Shown here: positions 39,861 through 51,086 of the stretch, piece by piece
Layout: every line of letters begins with the position of its first letter
Numbering within the stretch: the stretch's first letter is position 1
Source: Schizochytrium sp. TIO01
Lineage: Eukaryota; Sar; Bigyra; Thraustochytrida; Thraustochytriidae
DNA: 64,000 nt
Assembly (NCBI GenBank): GCA_004764695.1
Contig: SMSO01000034.1
Location: 3,914,501-3,978,500, forward strand
Reading direction: 5' to 3'
Notes under the pieces: generated by a model
Seen by the model: the letters and a program-made list of their open reading frames with translations, nothing else
Databases searched by the model: none
Told to the model about the DNA's origin: nothing
Translations under genes and position numbers: made by a program

Positions 39861-41633
39861 CTAGCAGTATGCAGCGTCGTCGTTAGAGCGGCTAGTTTCA
39901 ACCAGAGTCGAGCGGGTAGGGTCAGTCACAGCACGTTGAAGATCAGGAGCCGAGTATCCACCAATGGGATCTTCAGAATCATAGTAAAATCCAGCAAAGA
40001 CGTCATCCCGGCGAGGGGGTACATAGTCGGGCTCCGCATCGAGGCGCTGCTGAGTAAACTCGGGGTCAAAATTGCATACAACATCGTCTGCGGGTGGACG
40101 AAAGGGTGGTGCAAGCTTGCGAGATGAAAGAGTAGTCCAGTCGATGCTTTGAAAGAATGGATGTTCCTCAATCTCCTGGAACCCGCGCTGGGACCCAAGG
40201 CGAGTCTGTGGGTTCCTGTCCAGCAGGCGTTCCACAAGATCACGGGCCTCAGGTGAAACATGGCGAGGGAACTCGAGAGTTTTGTTGAGAATACCATGCA
40301 CGACCTCGTTTTGATCGTATGAATAAAAGGGTGGAAGTCCCGTGAGAAGTTCGTAGATTACCATTCCAAGAGCCCAATAATCGACAGCAAATCCGTGCTC
40401 GTGATGCTTGAGGATCTCAGGAGCAAGGTACTCACAAGTTCCTGCAAGAGTATTTGATCCCGCGGTTGCAGAAAACACGCCATCCTGACAGAGGCCAAAG
40501 TCCGCAAGGTAAATGTGACCGTCTCCATCAAGGAGTAGGTTCTCTGGTTTGAGGTCGCGATAGATAAGTCCCTTGGCGTGAAGAGCATGGAGGGCGACGG
40601 AGATCTCTGCTGCGTAGAAGCGAGCCAAAACCTCAGGCAGACGTCCACGAATGCTGAGGTGTGTATAGAGCTCTCCACCCTTCATAAAGTCAAATACCAT
40701 GTAGAGGCGAGATCTGCTATGGAATGCAAAGCGCAAAGGTACGATAAACGGACAACGTTGTTCGTCCTCCTGCATTTCCACATTAACACGGAGCTCCCTT
40801 CGTGTGTTTGCCTCTTGTCTCTGGCGTAGCACATTCTCCTTCTTGAGCTGTTTCATCGCGTAAAGTACACCCGAGGACCTATGCTTCACCAGGTACACCT
40901 TTCCGTGGGAGCCTTTTCCGAGAACCCTAAGGATCTCGAATGATCTCAAGCTCACTGGTTCTCTTACAATTTCGCCGGACGATCCTGAAGATCCGCTCAG
41001 GACATCAGACGTGCTCCTTTGTGGTGGTGATTGTGTGCTGGATGGAGCTCTTGGTTTAACGCGCCTGGTCGGTTTTGCCTCATCGCTGTCCTTAAGGTCC
41101 ACCACAGACATTCGATTTGCGATATCCACAAGAGAAGCAGGCCCTGTGCTAGGTGAATTAAACCCCATGTTAGAAGCTACACCAGAGCTTGAGCCGGATG
41201 CCGATCCCAACGGCGTGCTGCATGTGCTACTGCTTGCACTTGAGCTCGCACTTGAAGGTGCATTGCACTTCATTTTGAGGATTCCTGTGTTGTTGTCATT
41301 CTTGATCGCGACGTTGTGCTCCAGACCCTGCTCAGCGAGGGCTTGGGCAAGGCGAGCTTCCACGCTGAGACCAGGCTCCCTGGGAGCTCGCTTTCCGCCT
41401 TTGCGCTGCTGGCCATCACGTCTTGCACTAGACATTGTTTGAGCTTTTGGTGAGGAGTCGTCATTATTATTCTTTGTCTCAACAGTGGAGCTGCTGTACA
41501 AACTCATACGGCTGGGACCCAAGCACTGTCTGTCTAGGGCCATGCCGGCTTCGAGAGCTGCCATGTTGTCTGCGCATGTCAAGGCAGGTGAGGCAGACCC
41601 TGTGCTCTCATGGCTGCTGCTGGAGGCACCCAT
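39861..41633 (-). CDS. AGC-family Ser/Thr protein kinase with N-myristoylation motif
   Basis: The frame has 590 codons. The N terminus MGASSS fits the N-myristoylation consensus (Gly2, Ser6), and residues 1-225 are Ser-rich and disordered. The kinase domain (about 232-500) has the glycine loop GKGSHGKVYLVK (from 239), catalytic Lys261, YRDLKPEN (Asp360), DFG (Asp378), and the activation segment SNTLAGTCEYLAPEI with the PDK1-type Thr at 395. An AGC C-terminal tail follows, with PPFRPPADDVVCNFDPEF and a hydrophobic motif, FAGFYYD (546-552). These features place it with the AKT/S6K/SGK/PKC-like group. Two oddities: Cys replaces the usual Pro in GT(P)EY, and Tyr stands where the hydrophobic motif normally has Ser/Thr. 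The ATG context is strong (A at -3, G at +4). TTTATT at 39812-39817 is an AATAAA on its strand. Substrates are unknown. Confidence 0.92.
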   Translation of the reverse strand: MGASSSSHESTGSASPALTCADNMAALEAGMALDRQCLGPSRMSLYSSSTVETKNNNDDSSPKAQTMSSARRDGQQRKGGKRAPREPGLSVEARLAQALAEQGLEHNVAIKNDNNTGILKMKCNAPSSASSSASSSTCSTPLGSASGSSSGVASNMGFNSPSTGPASLVDIANRMSVVDLKDSDEAKPTRRVKPRAPSSTQSPPQRSTSDVLSGSSGSSGEIVREPVSLRSFEILRVLGKGSHGKVYLVKHRSSGVLYAMKQLKKENVLRQRQEANTRRELRVNVEMQEDEQRCPFIVPLRFAFHSRSRLYMVFDFMKGGELYTHLSIRGRLPEVLARFYAAEISVALHALHAKGLIYRDLKPENLLLDGDGHIYLADFGLCQDGVFSATAGSNTLAGTCEYLAPEILKHHEHGFAVDYWALGMVIYELLTGLPPFYSYDQNEVVHGILNKTLEFPRHVSPEARDLVERLLDRNPQTRLGSQRGFQEIEEHPFFQSIDWTTLSSRKLAPPFRPPADDVVCNFDPEFTQQRLDAEPDYVPPRRDDVFAGFYYDSEDPIGGYSAPDLQRAVTDPTRSTLVETSRSNDDAAYC

Positions 41634-42604
41634 TTTGATCTAACTAGCGAGCCTTTCGTACTTATGACGCAAAAGACCTTTTAAATGTATGTATGTATGT
41701 TTATGAGTGTGTGCTGTCTACCTTTGAGGGAGCCTTGCTACGGCACTCAAGAGGCGACGCAGAGACCGAGAGAGAAGAGCGCCGCTACCCTGCGCGGCAA
41801 ACCCTTCCAGCTTGGTTTGCTGTTTGCCTGGCCCAGTTCCGAGGCACCGGGCAGGACTAGCCACGAGGAACAATATAGTGGTAATAAGATGTAGTATGTT
41901 CTTCACCAAAGGTGAGGAACCTAGCCGCTACGCCTGAATGACAGCAGCGGCAATTGAGGTTTGCTTTCTGATTCGCACCTCTTTTTTCTTTTATTCCTGC
42001 TTCTCTTCTTTTCTCTCCTAGTTTGCATAGGTAGCTAAAAGAAAATGTAATTCTCACTCTTCTTCTCCTTTTTTTTTTTTTTTAAATGTTGTATTTTAAA
42101 AACTTATATGCTTTTGGAATATCGAGTCGTCGGTCGCTCATCATCCGCTAAAGTCGATTCGATTAATTGCTCTTTCTTTTTGTTTATGTGAAACACATTA
42201 GAAAGTTACATGGCTATATACTTATTTTTTTTTCTTTTCTTTTCTCTTCTCTTTTAACCCTCTCTTTTTATTTTAAAAGAAGAGAAAAAAGGTTCTTCTG
42301 GCTTGCTTGCTTGTTTTCGTTTTCGTATTCTTAGAACTTGAAAAGAAAGTTTTCAATTTGAGAGAAACTCATGAAAATTGAGTTGTTAGTCGCTCGCTTG
42401 AACCGAATTCAGGAAAAAGAATTGAAAAGCAATCAAAGAGAGGCACAGGCGACGCAGAAGAACACATATTCATCTCGATGCCTTCTTTCTTTCTTCTTTT
42501 CGAGCGAAACAAGCAAAGGCGACAACGATGTTGATTACTGGCGCGCGTCGTGGTCCTCTCATCCATCATGCTCGTCTTCATCCAACAAACATTTCGAGTG
42601 ATCA

Positions 42605-42639
42605 ATCCATCCATCCATCCATCCATCAATCAATCAATC
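42605..42639 (+). repeat. Compound (ATCC)n-(ATCA)n array
   Basis: About five ATCC units pass in phase into about four ATCA units, a one-base motif change. Confidence 0.92.
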
Positions 42640-42745
42640 GAATCCGTGGCAATAGGATTAAGGGGAGCAACTTCGAAGAGTGAACAGTTATAGTCAGTTA
42701 CTAAGTAGCTCTAGCTAAAGGAGCCAGGGAGAACTGCAAACAAAT

Positions 42746-42773
42746 TCTTTCTTTCTTTCTCTCTTTCTTTCTC
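42746..42773 (+). repeat. (CTTT)n imperfect array
   Basis: CTTT units with one CTCT interruption, in a pyrimidine-rich stretch. Confidence 0.85.
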
Positions 42774-42972
42774 AGTCTGTTTCTCTGTTTCCTGCACATC
42801 CCGGACTCCTTTTCCCCGTTTCTTCTTGCCTTGTTGACGTCTCCGAATCCTGCGCAACTCCTTCAAAGCTACAGACAAACAGAGCAGTGTCTCGAAGACA
42901 CGCAAAGCCGACGCAGAGCTTGGCGCCCGCCTTGATCTGCTGCTCTTTAGCAACAACAGAGCGAGTAAATAC

Positions 42973-42991
42973 GTGAGTGAGTGAGTGAGTG
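42973..42991 (+). repeat. (GTGA)n microsatellite
   Basis: Four to five GTGA units, the same motif and orientation as at 28119, 45253 and 47446. Confidence 0.85.
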
Positions 42992-43645
42992 CGGAGTGTA
43001 GAAAAGTGACTGTTTTAAATCAGCAATGGAATTTTAACATTAGAATTTATAAAGCTCCAACAAGCGAGCAAGTGCGCCGAGAGCGGTCCATAGTGTCCCC
43101 TCTGACTTCTTCCCTCTGGCACGCTCGCATACATGATTCGCTGCTAGTAAGCGGTAGCTCGTGTTAGCACAAGAGATAACAAAGAAAAGAAAGAACCTCT
43201 GGTTGAAAGAACGGCGAAGGAAGGAAATAGGGACTCGCCTCTAGCTACTCTCTAACTAACTCGCAGAGGAGGCTGCTCGCTAGGCAGACGCCTAGGCATG
43301 GCTAGCAAGCGGCCTTCCTCCCTTCGCTGCCTTTCTTTTGTCTTTCTTTCTCCTTCCGCGCTGCTCTGAATGGGGAGGCACTGAGATTCATGTTCTGTTC
43401 TCTGCAAACGTTAATGAAGGAAAGACACGGCGTTGATCTCATCACGAGGCTTTGAGCATCTGGTTGATTCACTCCTCCATCCATCAATCAATCGCCTTTG
43501 AGAGACACGCCCGAACCTACGCCAAGTGAAAACAACAGTGAAGCAACAAAACCGTGACAAACATTTTTTTCATCTTTTGAACTAAACAATCAAAATCGTG
43601 GCGAACCTTTTTTAAAACTTAACTTTCTCCTTTTCATTAATTTAA

Positions 43646-43655
<10 letters not shown>

Positions 43656-43684
<29 letters not shown>
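43656..43684 (+). repeat. 29-base A homopolymer
   Basis: Unbroken run of A preceded by TTTAAATTTAAATTT. It has no AATAAA upstream, so it is not evidently a retrocopy tail. Confidence 0.9.
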
Positions 43685-43688
<4 letters not shown>

Positions 43689-43713
43689 TTCGCCATAATA
43701 CAATGATTGCCTC

Positions 43714-43766
43714 AAATTTGAAAAACCAATTTGAAAAACCAATTTGAAAAACCAATTTGAAAAACA
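43714..43766 (+). repeat. 13-bp tandem repeat, four units
   Basis: Unit AATTTGAAAAACC is repeated about four times without change, 30 bases after the poly-A run. This is a minisatellite-like array rather than a tetranucleotide one. Confidence 0.92.
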
Positions 43767-43908
43767 AACTAGGGGGGGGATAAAGATTGCTTTTCGAAAT
43801 GGGGTTTATTTATACCACCACCTACCTGCATCATTTCAAATACAGCAATGAACGTGGCACTTATTGCGTTCTTTCCCTCAAAGACGCGCCTGCCTTTAGC
43901 AGCAATGA

Positions 43909-43909
43909 G

Positions 43910-43941
<32 letters not shown>
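43909..43941 (+). repeat. (GCAG)n microsatellite
   Basis: About eight GCAG/AGGC units. Related AGCC units (43978-43996) and AAGC units (44030-44059) follow within 120 bases. Confidence 0.92.
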
Positions 43942-43942
<1 letters not shown>

Positions 43943-44449
43943 CCTGGGAATTAATTGGCCTCCCGCTCTTCATCAACGCCAGCCAGCCAGCCAGCCTTCT
44001 CATCTCTTCTTTCGAGACGCCGGCACCGCCAAGCAAGCAAGCAAGGCAAGCAGGCAAGCGAACGAAGACAACCGCCCCAACCTGATCGCACACCCACGCA
44101 CGAACAAGCGAGCTCCAGCCGACGCCCGCTGAGGAAGGGCTACCCGCCTGCCTCGTCCGAGCGCAAAACCTCTGCAAGCGCCGCGCAAATCCCGCCTAAC
44201 CTCCCTACGTCGCTTCTCTTTTGACTGACTGAGCGGGTCACCACAACATCTCTCTCTATACTTGCTTGACCTGTCTATCTCTCTTTGAAACAGAGACACA
44301 CAGAGATAGAGTGAGAGAGAGAGAGGCAACGCGGCGGTGGGTAGTCAGGCGGTAGCCACTGCTAGTCCGCCTGGTTCGTGGCCTTTTCGAGCAGAGCAAC
44401 GACTGTATCAACGAGAACTCGCTCTGACTGAAGAAGAGGAAGAGCATCG

Positions 44450-44471
44450 AGGGTATGTATGTATGTATGTA
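44450..44471 (+). repeat. (GTAT)n microsatellite
   Basis: About five GTAT units. Similar short runs occur at 18738 and 41684. Confidence 0.85.
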
Positions 44472-44746
44472 CGATATAAGTGACCCACCCATCCCTCCCT
44501 CTCGTCTATCAAGACTGACGCCGCCTTGGCTGTCTGTTTGATGGTTGTTCTGTGCTGTGATCATCCACGGTACGTGCCGTGCTCGCTCAGGCCATCCGGC
44601 TGTGAGCTCTAGCAGTGGGTAGGCCTCCCGTAGGATCTCTTGGTTCTTGGTCATTCGGGAGCAAAGGGGGGCGCGAATAGGAGCACTCGGTTCGCACATC
44701 TCGCGGGAGGGAAGGCGACCAAGCAAGCAAGCAATGAGAACGAACA

Positions 44747-44781
<35 letters not shown>
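44747..44781 (+). repeat. (GCT)n trinucleotide array
   Basis: About 11 GCT/CTG units. Depending on frame it reads as Leu, Cys or Ala on one strand or Ser, Gln or Ala on the other. No surrounding frame looks like a gene, so it is treated as a noncoding CTG/CAG array. Confidence 0.92.
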
Positions 44782-44889
44782 ACGGAGACGCGAGAAGTCC
44801 AACAGGTCCGCAACTCCGGCGTCCTCCGGAGCGAGCGAGCTCAAATCGGCGTGCCTCCGCTCTTCTGTGCAAATTCTGAACGAATTACA

Positions 44890-44932
44890 GAATGAATGAA
44901 TGAATGAATGAATGAATGAATGAACGAATGAA
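44890..44932 (+). repeat. (GAAT)n microsatellite
   Basis: About eight GAAT units, then GAACGAATGAAC variants. It is complementary to the ATTC arrays at 25963 and 53876. Confidence 0.92.
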
Positions 44933-45229
44933 CGGCAGAATGGATGAATGAATTCTCTCGTCTTCACAGGTGCATGTCCATACTGTCGGAAGGATCCTAT
45001 CTTGAACTCAACGAAGAAAAACAAGGACAAGAACGAACATGAACAACAGCAGCAGCAGGAGGCCACCGCTTGCCTCGGGCCCCCCAGCGTTGATCTCACA
45101 TCATCGTAACCGGCAACTTTTGCAAGTTTCTCTCTGCTCCTGTGATCGAGCTGGAGAGGTTTGCGAAAGCAAATCTGCGTTGCGGATGACGACTGTACAA
45201 AGATCACTCAAGATCGATCAATGTAGGAT

Positions 45230-45285
45230 TGACTGACTGACTGACCGACTGAATGAGTGAGTGAGTGAGTGAGTGAGTGAGTGAG
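45230..45285 (+). repeat. Compound (GACT)n-(GAGT)n array
   Basis: GACT units (one GACC variant) change to about eight GAGT units through GAAT, all in the same phase. Confidence 0.93.
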
Positions 45286-47445
45286 GTGCTTTTGACGCTG
45301 CCGCACAATTTCAAAAGAATGCCTCCCTGTCATTAAGCATGCATCTTGCCGGCCATGGGTAATGAGCAGAGCAATGCTTCGACCAGAAGGCGTTGCCGGA
45401 GCCGTGCCATGGCCATCAAGAACTGTCGAACTTCTCGACGCTGATTCCTGCGGCGTGAGAAGCAGCAGTGCAGACGGTCTCGGCATGCGCTCTCGGCAGT
45501 CGTCAATAAACGTTCATTCACTGCTTCGTTCATTCGTTCATTCGCAGACTCTCTGGTGGTTAGTACAACTTCACTAAAGCGCCTTAACAGTAGTAGTTCC
45601 TTTTCACGCATCGACTCCTGGTAGCATGTCCACGGAAAGAACAGAACAAACTCTTTCTCACAGAATCCGCAAACCCTTCCCTTTTTTTCTTTTTTTTTGG
45701 TTTTAGAAAATATCAAAAACATACATTAAAGAAATAAAACAAAAGAAAGAACTTCTTCCTGCTGAAAGTAGCACGCCAGTTACAGGTTTTATTTTATTTT
45801 TTATTTTCTATTTTGAGTAAAATGACAAAAAATGCAAAAGTAGGAAGCAAAAGGGCTGAGGAGAAGAAATAGTTGGAGTGGTTTCCCACAACTCACTAAT
45901 CCAGCAGTCTAGCTTGATCAATCTCAATCAGTCAATTAGAAAGAATGAAAGAAGCTGAATAAGAATAGTTAGGGCCCCAAATTAAAACAGAATCGCCTTC
46001 TGTGTTCCTTTAATATTGTCATCTAAGCAGTACCTACCTACTACTATACCTCCTTACTTACGCAGGACAAGTTTCCTTTTCTCCATCGTGAAACATTATA
46101 CGCACGGTCTGTGGTGGCCTCGGCACGTAAGAAGTGACAAAGTAAGCATGATCTGGACTCGCTGTCTCCTCTCTCTGGCCGCAATTACTTGATAGAGACA
46201 AGCAGCAGAGAACTCAGGCCATTTTAATTTTCTTTTCCTCGTGTATCCATGGATTCCATACGCTGTTTCAAGTTTGTTTCTTCCCTGATTGATTCTTCTG
46301 TCCGTGCCTAAACTTTCCCAGCAGAACCGCTGATCCGAACAGCGCCCGTCCATCTCGCCATGAACAGCTAGTTGGTTCCCCCAAAGCCCTACGTCTGCAC
46401 GCTGCCTCTGTCAGCCGCCTTCCTTCGCTTCATTCTACATTTCAAGTTGCGGTGACAGCAAACATTCATTCATCCATCATAGTCGTTTTCGTGAAAGTTC
46501 TCCTTTCCATGCAGAGCAAAATTCAATGCTGTTATTTTTGCTTTTCTACTCTAGAGCTAGCTAGTATTTCAAGAGAGAACACTTTCAACTTGGAGAGAGA
46601 AGCTGTGCTAATTTTGAAAAAAGGAATGTCTAAAAATTCTCAGTTGTTTTTATTATTTATTAGTAAATAAAAACGGGTCACGTGCCGCTCCGTGATTGAT
46701 TGATTGATTGCCTGTCTGCTGCTGCTTCTGTGGCGAGCCCTTGTTCGAAGGCTCTTGTCTCCGTCTGCTAGAGCGCTACAGTGAGAGAAAAGCTGACTAG
46801 CGAACCTGGGCTTTGGCAGCTCAAGCCTGTTTTTTCACCATCTCGCACTGCCTTTCACCATCAGTGCAGAGGCACGAGACCCTCAGCCGAGACTGGCGAA
46901 CGTTTATGGTCGTGCGCTTCTTTCTCTCTCTCTTCTGCAACTAACTTGTGGGCACCAACTAGCAGTTACTATTATCAGCAGGAGACAGCAGTGCAATTAT
47001 GTGGATAAAAATTTTAAAGCCTCGTTGTTCTTCTTTAATTTTAAAGAAGAATTTATAAATTTTGAAAGAATAACTGCATTTCCTGCCGCGTGCGGTGTTT
47101 CTTCGACTTATTCACTCACATTCGATTTCATCAAAGAAGAGTCGAATGGAGTTCTCCCTCTCCGCAATCACCATGAGGTCCATTCATACGCAGTAGCAGT
47201 GCATGACCCTTCACGCTCTCCTCTGTCGGCGGCGGTGCTCTCTGGCGTGAGTGAGCCTCGTGACATGTTTCAGAAACGCAAGCAAGTTTCTCTGGAATTG
47301 TCTTCTTCGCCATGCCGGGACAAAATAACATTCTTTCGTAGTGACCTCTTCTTCTTCTCCTTCTTTTTGGCCAATCGAACAGAAAGTTCTGTTGGTACAG
47401 CCTGACGAGATGACGAGATGGGCAGACATCCAAGTCTTCTGATGT

Positions 47446-47482
47446 CGAGTGAGTGAGTGAGTGAGTGAGTGAGTGAGTGAGC
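47446..47482 (+). repeat. (GAGT)n microsatellite
   Basis: About nine perfect GAGT units. Confidence 0.95.
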
Positions 47483-47671
47483 GGTACGTACCCTCGAACG
47501 CAGGATCGTTGTCCACAATCTGCGTTCCGCAGTACATCTATCTATCTCTCGACTGCTCAAAGCTTGCTGTGGCATGGCGTGGCATGGCGTGACGTGCGTG
47601 AGCTCTTGACAGCGGCGGAGAATGCCATCTCATCTTCGAGCTCGAAAGAATGCGCTGCGAAGGGCCTTTTG

Positions 47672-47746
<75 letters not shown>

Positions 47747-47770
47747 GCTTGCTTGCTTGCTTGCTTGCTT
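47672..47770 (+). repeat. Compound (CTTT)n-(GCTT)n array, about 99 bases
   Basis: About 18 CTTT units change at about 47745 to about six GCTT units in phase. It is among the longest arrays in the window. Confidence 0.95.
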
Positions 47771-48106
47771 GAGCATCTGCTTGACTTGAGAAGAGGAGAG
47801 ATATATGTACGCGTAATTTCTTTGTAGCTAGACCAGAGTTCGCTTCGGCTGTGCTTTGCTTGCTTTGCTCACATCATGCACGTTTTTGTGAGGGAGAGAT
47901 CGCTCGCTTTGGCATTCATTAGCGGGATAGCTCGCAGGCGAGCTGGCTGCCTGGCTGCCTGGACGTGCCGGACCATGAATGAGCGTGTCGCTGCGAGTGC
48001 AGAAGTGATCCGCGCGACATGGGCGGCTCAGAGCCCATTCTGCGTCTCCTCGCAGGAATCGAAGCGAGCGTATTCTCTCTTGGGTTCAACTTGATCTTTG
48101 ATCCTT

Positions 48107-48131
48107 CTTCTTTCTTTCTTTCTTTCTTTCT
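48107..48131 (+). repeat. (CTTT)n microsatellite
   Basis: About six CTTT units. Confidence 0.9.
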
Positions 48132-48935
48132 CCCTCAGCCTGAACCCTCGGACTCCCACCGCCTCCTAGGGTATAGGTTGAGAGGCCGACTATCGCTCGC
48201 TAAGAACGATCTTCCATCAATCTACTTGACTGGGAGAAGAATCCCATCATCGCAGACCAAATGCAAAGCTTTGGCGTTTCCTTCATTCTTGCTCGCTTCC
48301 TTGCTTCCTTGGAATCGCTGATAATTGTCCAGAGAGATGATCGAAAATGGCGTGATACTTTCTTTAACTGCATTGACAGGTCGGCCTACTACTGATCACG
48401 AAGGGCTCGAAAGACATGCCTGTAGCGCAGCGATGAGTTGCGGTGGGATGTACATCATGGTCCAAGCACCTTGAATTAAGCACGCATGTCCAGTCAAGCG
48501 CCTGCCTTGACCTTTCTAAAAATATATAGATACAAGAACTTAACTTAACTTTTTTTGAATTAAGTTTAGTTAGTTAGAAGCAAGCGTGGCAAACGCACAC
48601 TGCTCAAACCACTCACTACCTCTTCTTATGAACATAAAAATCAATAAGTAGTACCTGGAAGTAGCACCCTCACGTCTCGTAAATAGAACACTAGCTAGCT
48701 GCCTATCTAGCTAGTGTCCGCCTAGGACTTGAGATGATAAGGAAAGCAGGTGAACTTGAAGAGAACCTGGAAAGAGACGGAGTTCTGCTCACTCGTAGAG
48801 GAGGGCTAGCGTTTGTAATAGAACCGCGAAAATGTTTAGGCAAACCGTGCTCTTTTAATTGGATTTGGAATTTGGAGAAAGTTTTTTGAAAAAGTAAACG
48901 CTGTCGAGTTCCAGTGAAAAGAAGAGAGGAGAGAG

Positions 48936-48938
48936 AAG

Positions 48939-48968
<30 letters not shown>
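48936..48968 (+). repeat. (GAA)n trinucleotide array
   Basis: About 11 GAA units, purine-only on one strand. Such tracts can form triplex (H-DNA). Confidence 0.92.
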
Positions 48969-48969
<1 letters not shown>

Positions 48970-49757
48970 GATCCTGCATTCTATGATATGTATGTTCCAA
49001 GTATGTAGGTGATGCTCGAAACTTCAACTCAAAGAGGACAGGGCGACTGCCTTCATGCAAGGAGCCCACGAGAAGAGGAAATCGCCACGAGGAAATGCGG
49101 CGCTTGTGTTATTTTCACTGTTCTTCAAACCGAACCAAGCAAAACAGGCAAAACACCATATTTTCAATTCTGTTTCTCGACTGTTCAATAAAGAAATAAT
49201 AAATAACACTTGAATGAAACAATTGGAAATAAAGTTTACGTTTGTGAAACATTTTATTATTATTAAAAGCAGGCGCCATCTTGGTTTAGCACTTTGCACC
49301 TATGGACTTACCATAGCTGTCCCGGCTTCTTTTGGTGTGAACTGAAGATGAGAGACTCGAATCGAGTGTCCTCGATCTACACCTCCTCAAAGTAAATCCA
49401 TCCCCTAAGCACTTCTACAGATGGGGCTAGGCGCGGCACCTTCTAGTTAGCCTCTGCTTATTCTCCCGCTCGGTCTCTTCGACGCGCTTGGAGGATCGCA
49501 GCTTTTTGCCAGCGCGGCCGTCCGTAGTATCAGGTGCACGCACGAAGCAGGCGCGATTGAGGGCGGGCAGGCCGGCCGGGCCAAGCTGGATGCGGCAGAG
49601 CTCCAGCAGCAGCAGGTGCGTCTTCGGCGACTGACTGACTGCCTGCCTGCCTGCCTTGCCAGCTTTCTCAAGCCTGAAAATGGATACGAGCAAATCGAAC
49701 TTGAAGAAAATGCACAAAGAGGAGGGCAGGAACCAGTTCTGTCTTCTTTTCCTTCTC

Positions 49758-49759
<2 letters not shown>

Positions 49760-49795
<36 letters not shown>
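49760..49795 (+). repeat. (ATT)n microsatellite
   Basis: About 12 ATT units. Confidence 0.93.
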
Positions 49796-49796
<1 letters not shown>

Positions 49797-50716
49797 AATG
49801 TAAATATATTTTCTATTAATATGAAGAGTGCGCCTTATACTCTTTTTGAAATATTTTCATCTTAAACAAAATTTTGGGCGATAGTCAAAGGGAAAGAGTT
49901 CGTAACAGGTAGAACGCAAATAAGAAGTTGAAAATTAGCTTTAAAAAAAAAAAAAAGAGGCAGAAGAAGAAGACAAAAGAAGACAAAAGAAAAAACGTTG
50001 TTTTTGAAACGAGGGAGAGAGATACACTTGTTTGACTTGACAAATGGAAACGCGGATTACGCTGAGGAAAATCCCTCTAGGCTAGTGACACACCAAAGAA
50101 AAGAGTTTGAAGATGGGGTCGAGCTTGGGAATTAATGGGATGCGACTTTTTCGTTAATGCAGAAACGCGGCCCGGATCAAGGTATTTTTTCTTCTGTAAA
50201 TCCCTGGGTCGAAATATGTGTATGGTACATCAATGAATACTCTTTCAAACAGATTAACATTCATTCTTTCCTCGACACGTAAGGAAGCGAAAGCCGCGAA
50301 GAGCGTATACTTTACCCACCCACTCCTGCAGGTTCACTCTGATGCACCAGTGTATATTTTTCAGTGCAGTAAACGACTTTGGATGGACTTAGTTCGCCAT
50401 TGCCTGCGTAGCACCGAGCGATCAGTAGCTAGCGCCTCGCCTAAGTTTCCTGCACTTGTGTAGCATGAAACTGATTCATCTTGACGATCTTGCTCAGCAA
50501 AGATCAAGATTGCAATCAAGATTGTAAAGCTTTGAAGGAAGCACCTAGCCATAACTTACTACCTGAATAACCTCAAAGTACCTCGCTACAGTGTGCGCTG
50601 CTGCTATCCTGAACAGCAACTCCAGGCCAGCGCTTGCTTTATCTACGCTGTCTTCGTCGCGGCGTTGACGTTCTCTCCCAGTACGCCTAAGAGTGCGGGG
50701 ATGAATACGAATGGGG

Positions 50717-50747
<31 letters not shown>
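50717..50747 (+). repeat. (TCTA)n microsatellite
   Basis: About seven to eight TCTA units. Further arrays of this motif occur at 52955 and 53249 in the same orientation. Confidence 0.93.
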
Positions 50748-51045
50748 GAGAATAAATTGCTGTCAAATTGTTTCAACTCACAGAAACGATGCCTTCGCCG
50801 ATTCTGCGCAAAGCAGGCTGAGACGAGGACCAAGCAGCAAGAAGACGCCAAGCTGCGGCAAGCGGGAACGTGCAGAGTGCCGCAGCGGCAGCCCCAAAGT
50901 CGAGCGCGAGCTTCGCCAAGGCGCTGCGATCTTCCTTCGTCACGTGTACACCGCCTTCTACGTGCTGCCCGCAAATCAAGCGGCCTGGGACCACTTGAAA
51001 CAAACGCGGTAAATGAAAGAAAGAAATGGGTTCCGCCCTCATCAA

Positions 51046-51046
<1 letters not shown>

Positions 51047-51083
<37 letters not shown>
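51047..51083 (+). repeat. (CT)n dinucleotide array
   Basis: About 18 CT units, a pure pyrimidine tract. Confidence 0.93.

Positions 51084-51086
<3 letters not shown>

Noticed and set aside
43656-43684. Considered a retroposed mRNA tail
   Set aside because: No AATAAA and no coding remnant lie upstream of the A run.
44587-45207. 206-codon minus-strand frame with a poly-Ala tract and its 185-codon neighbour (44256-44813)
   Set aside because: The translation is made of microsatellite readings (poly-Ala from CTG units, FIHS units from GAAT) joined by low-complexity sequence, with no domain and overlapping frames of similar length on both strands.
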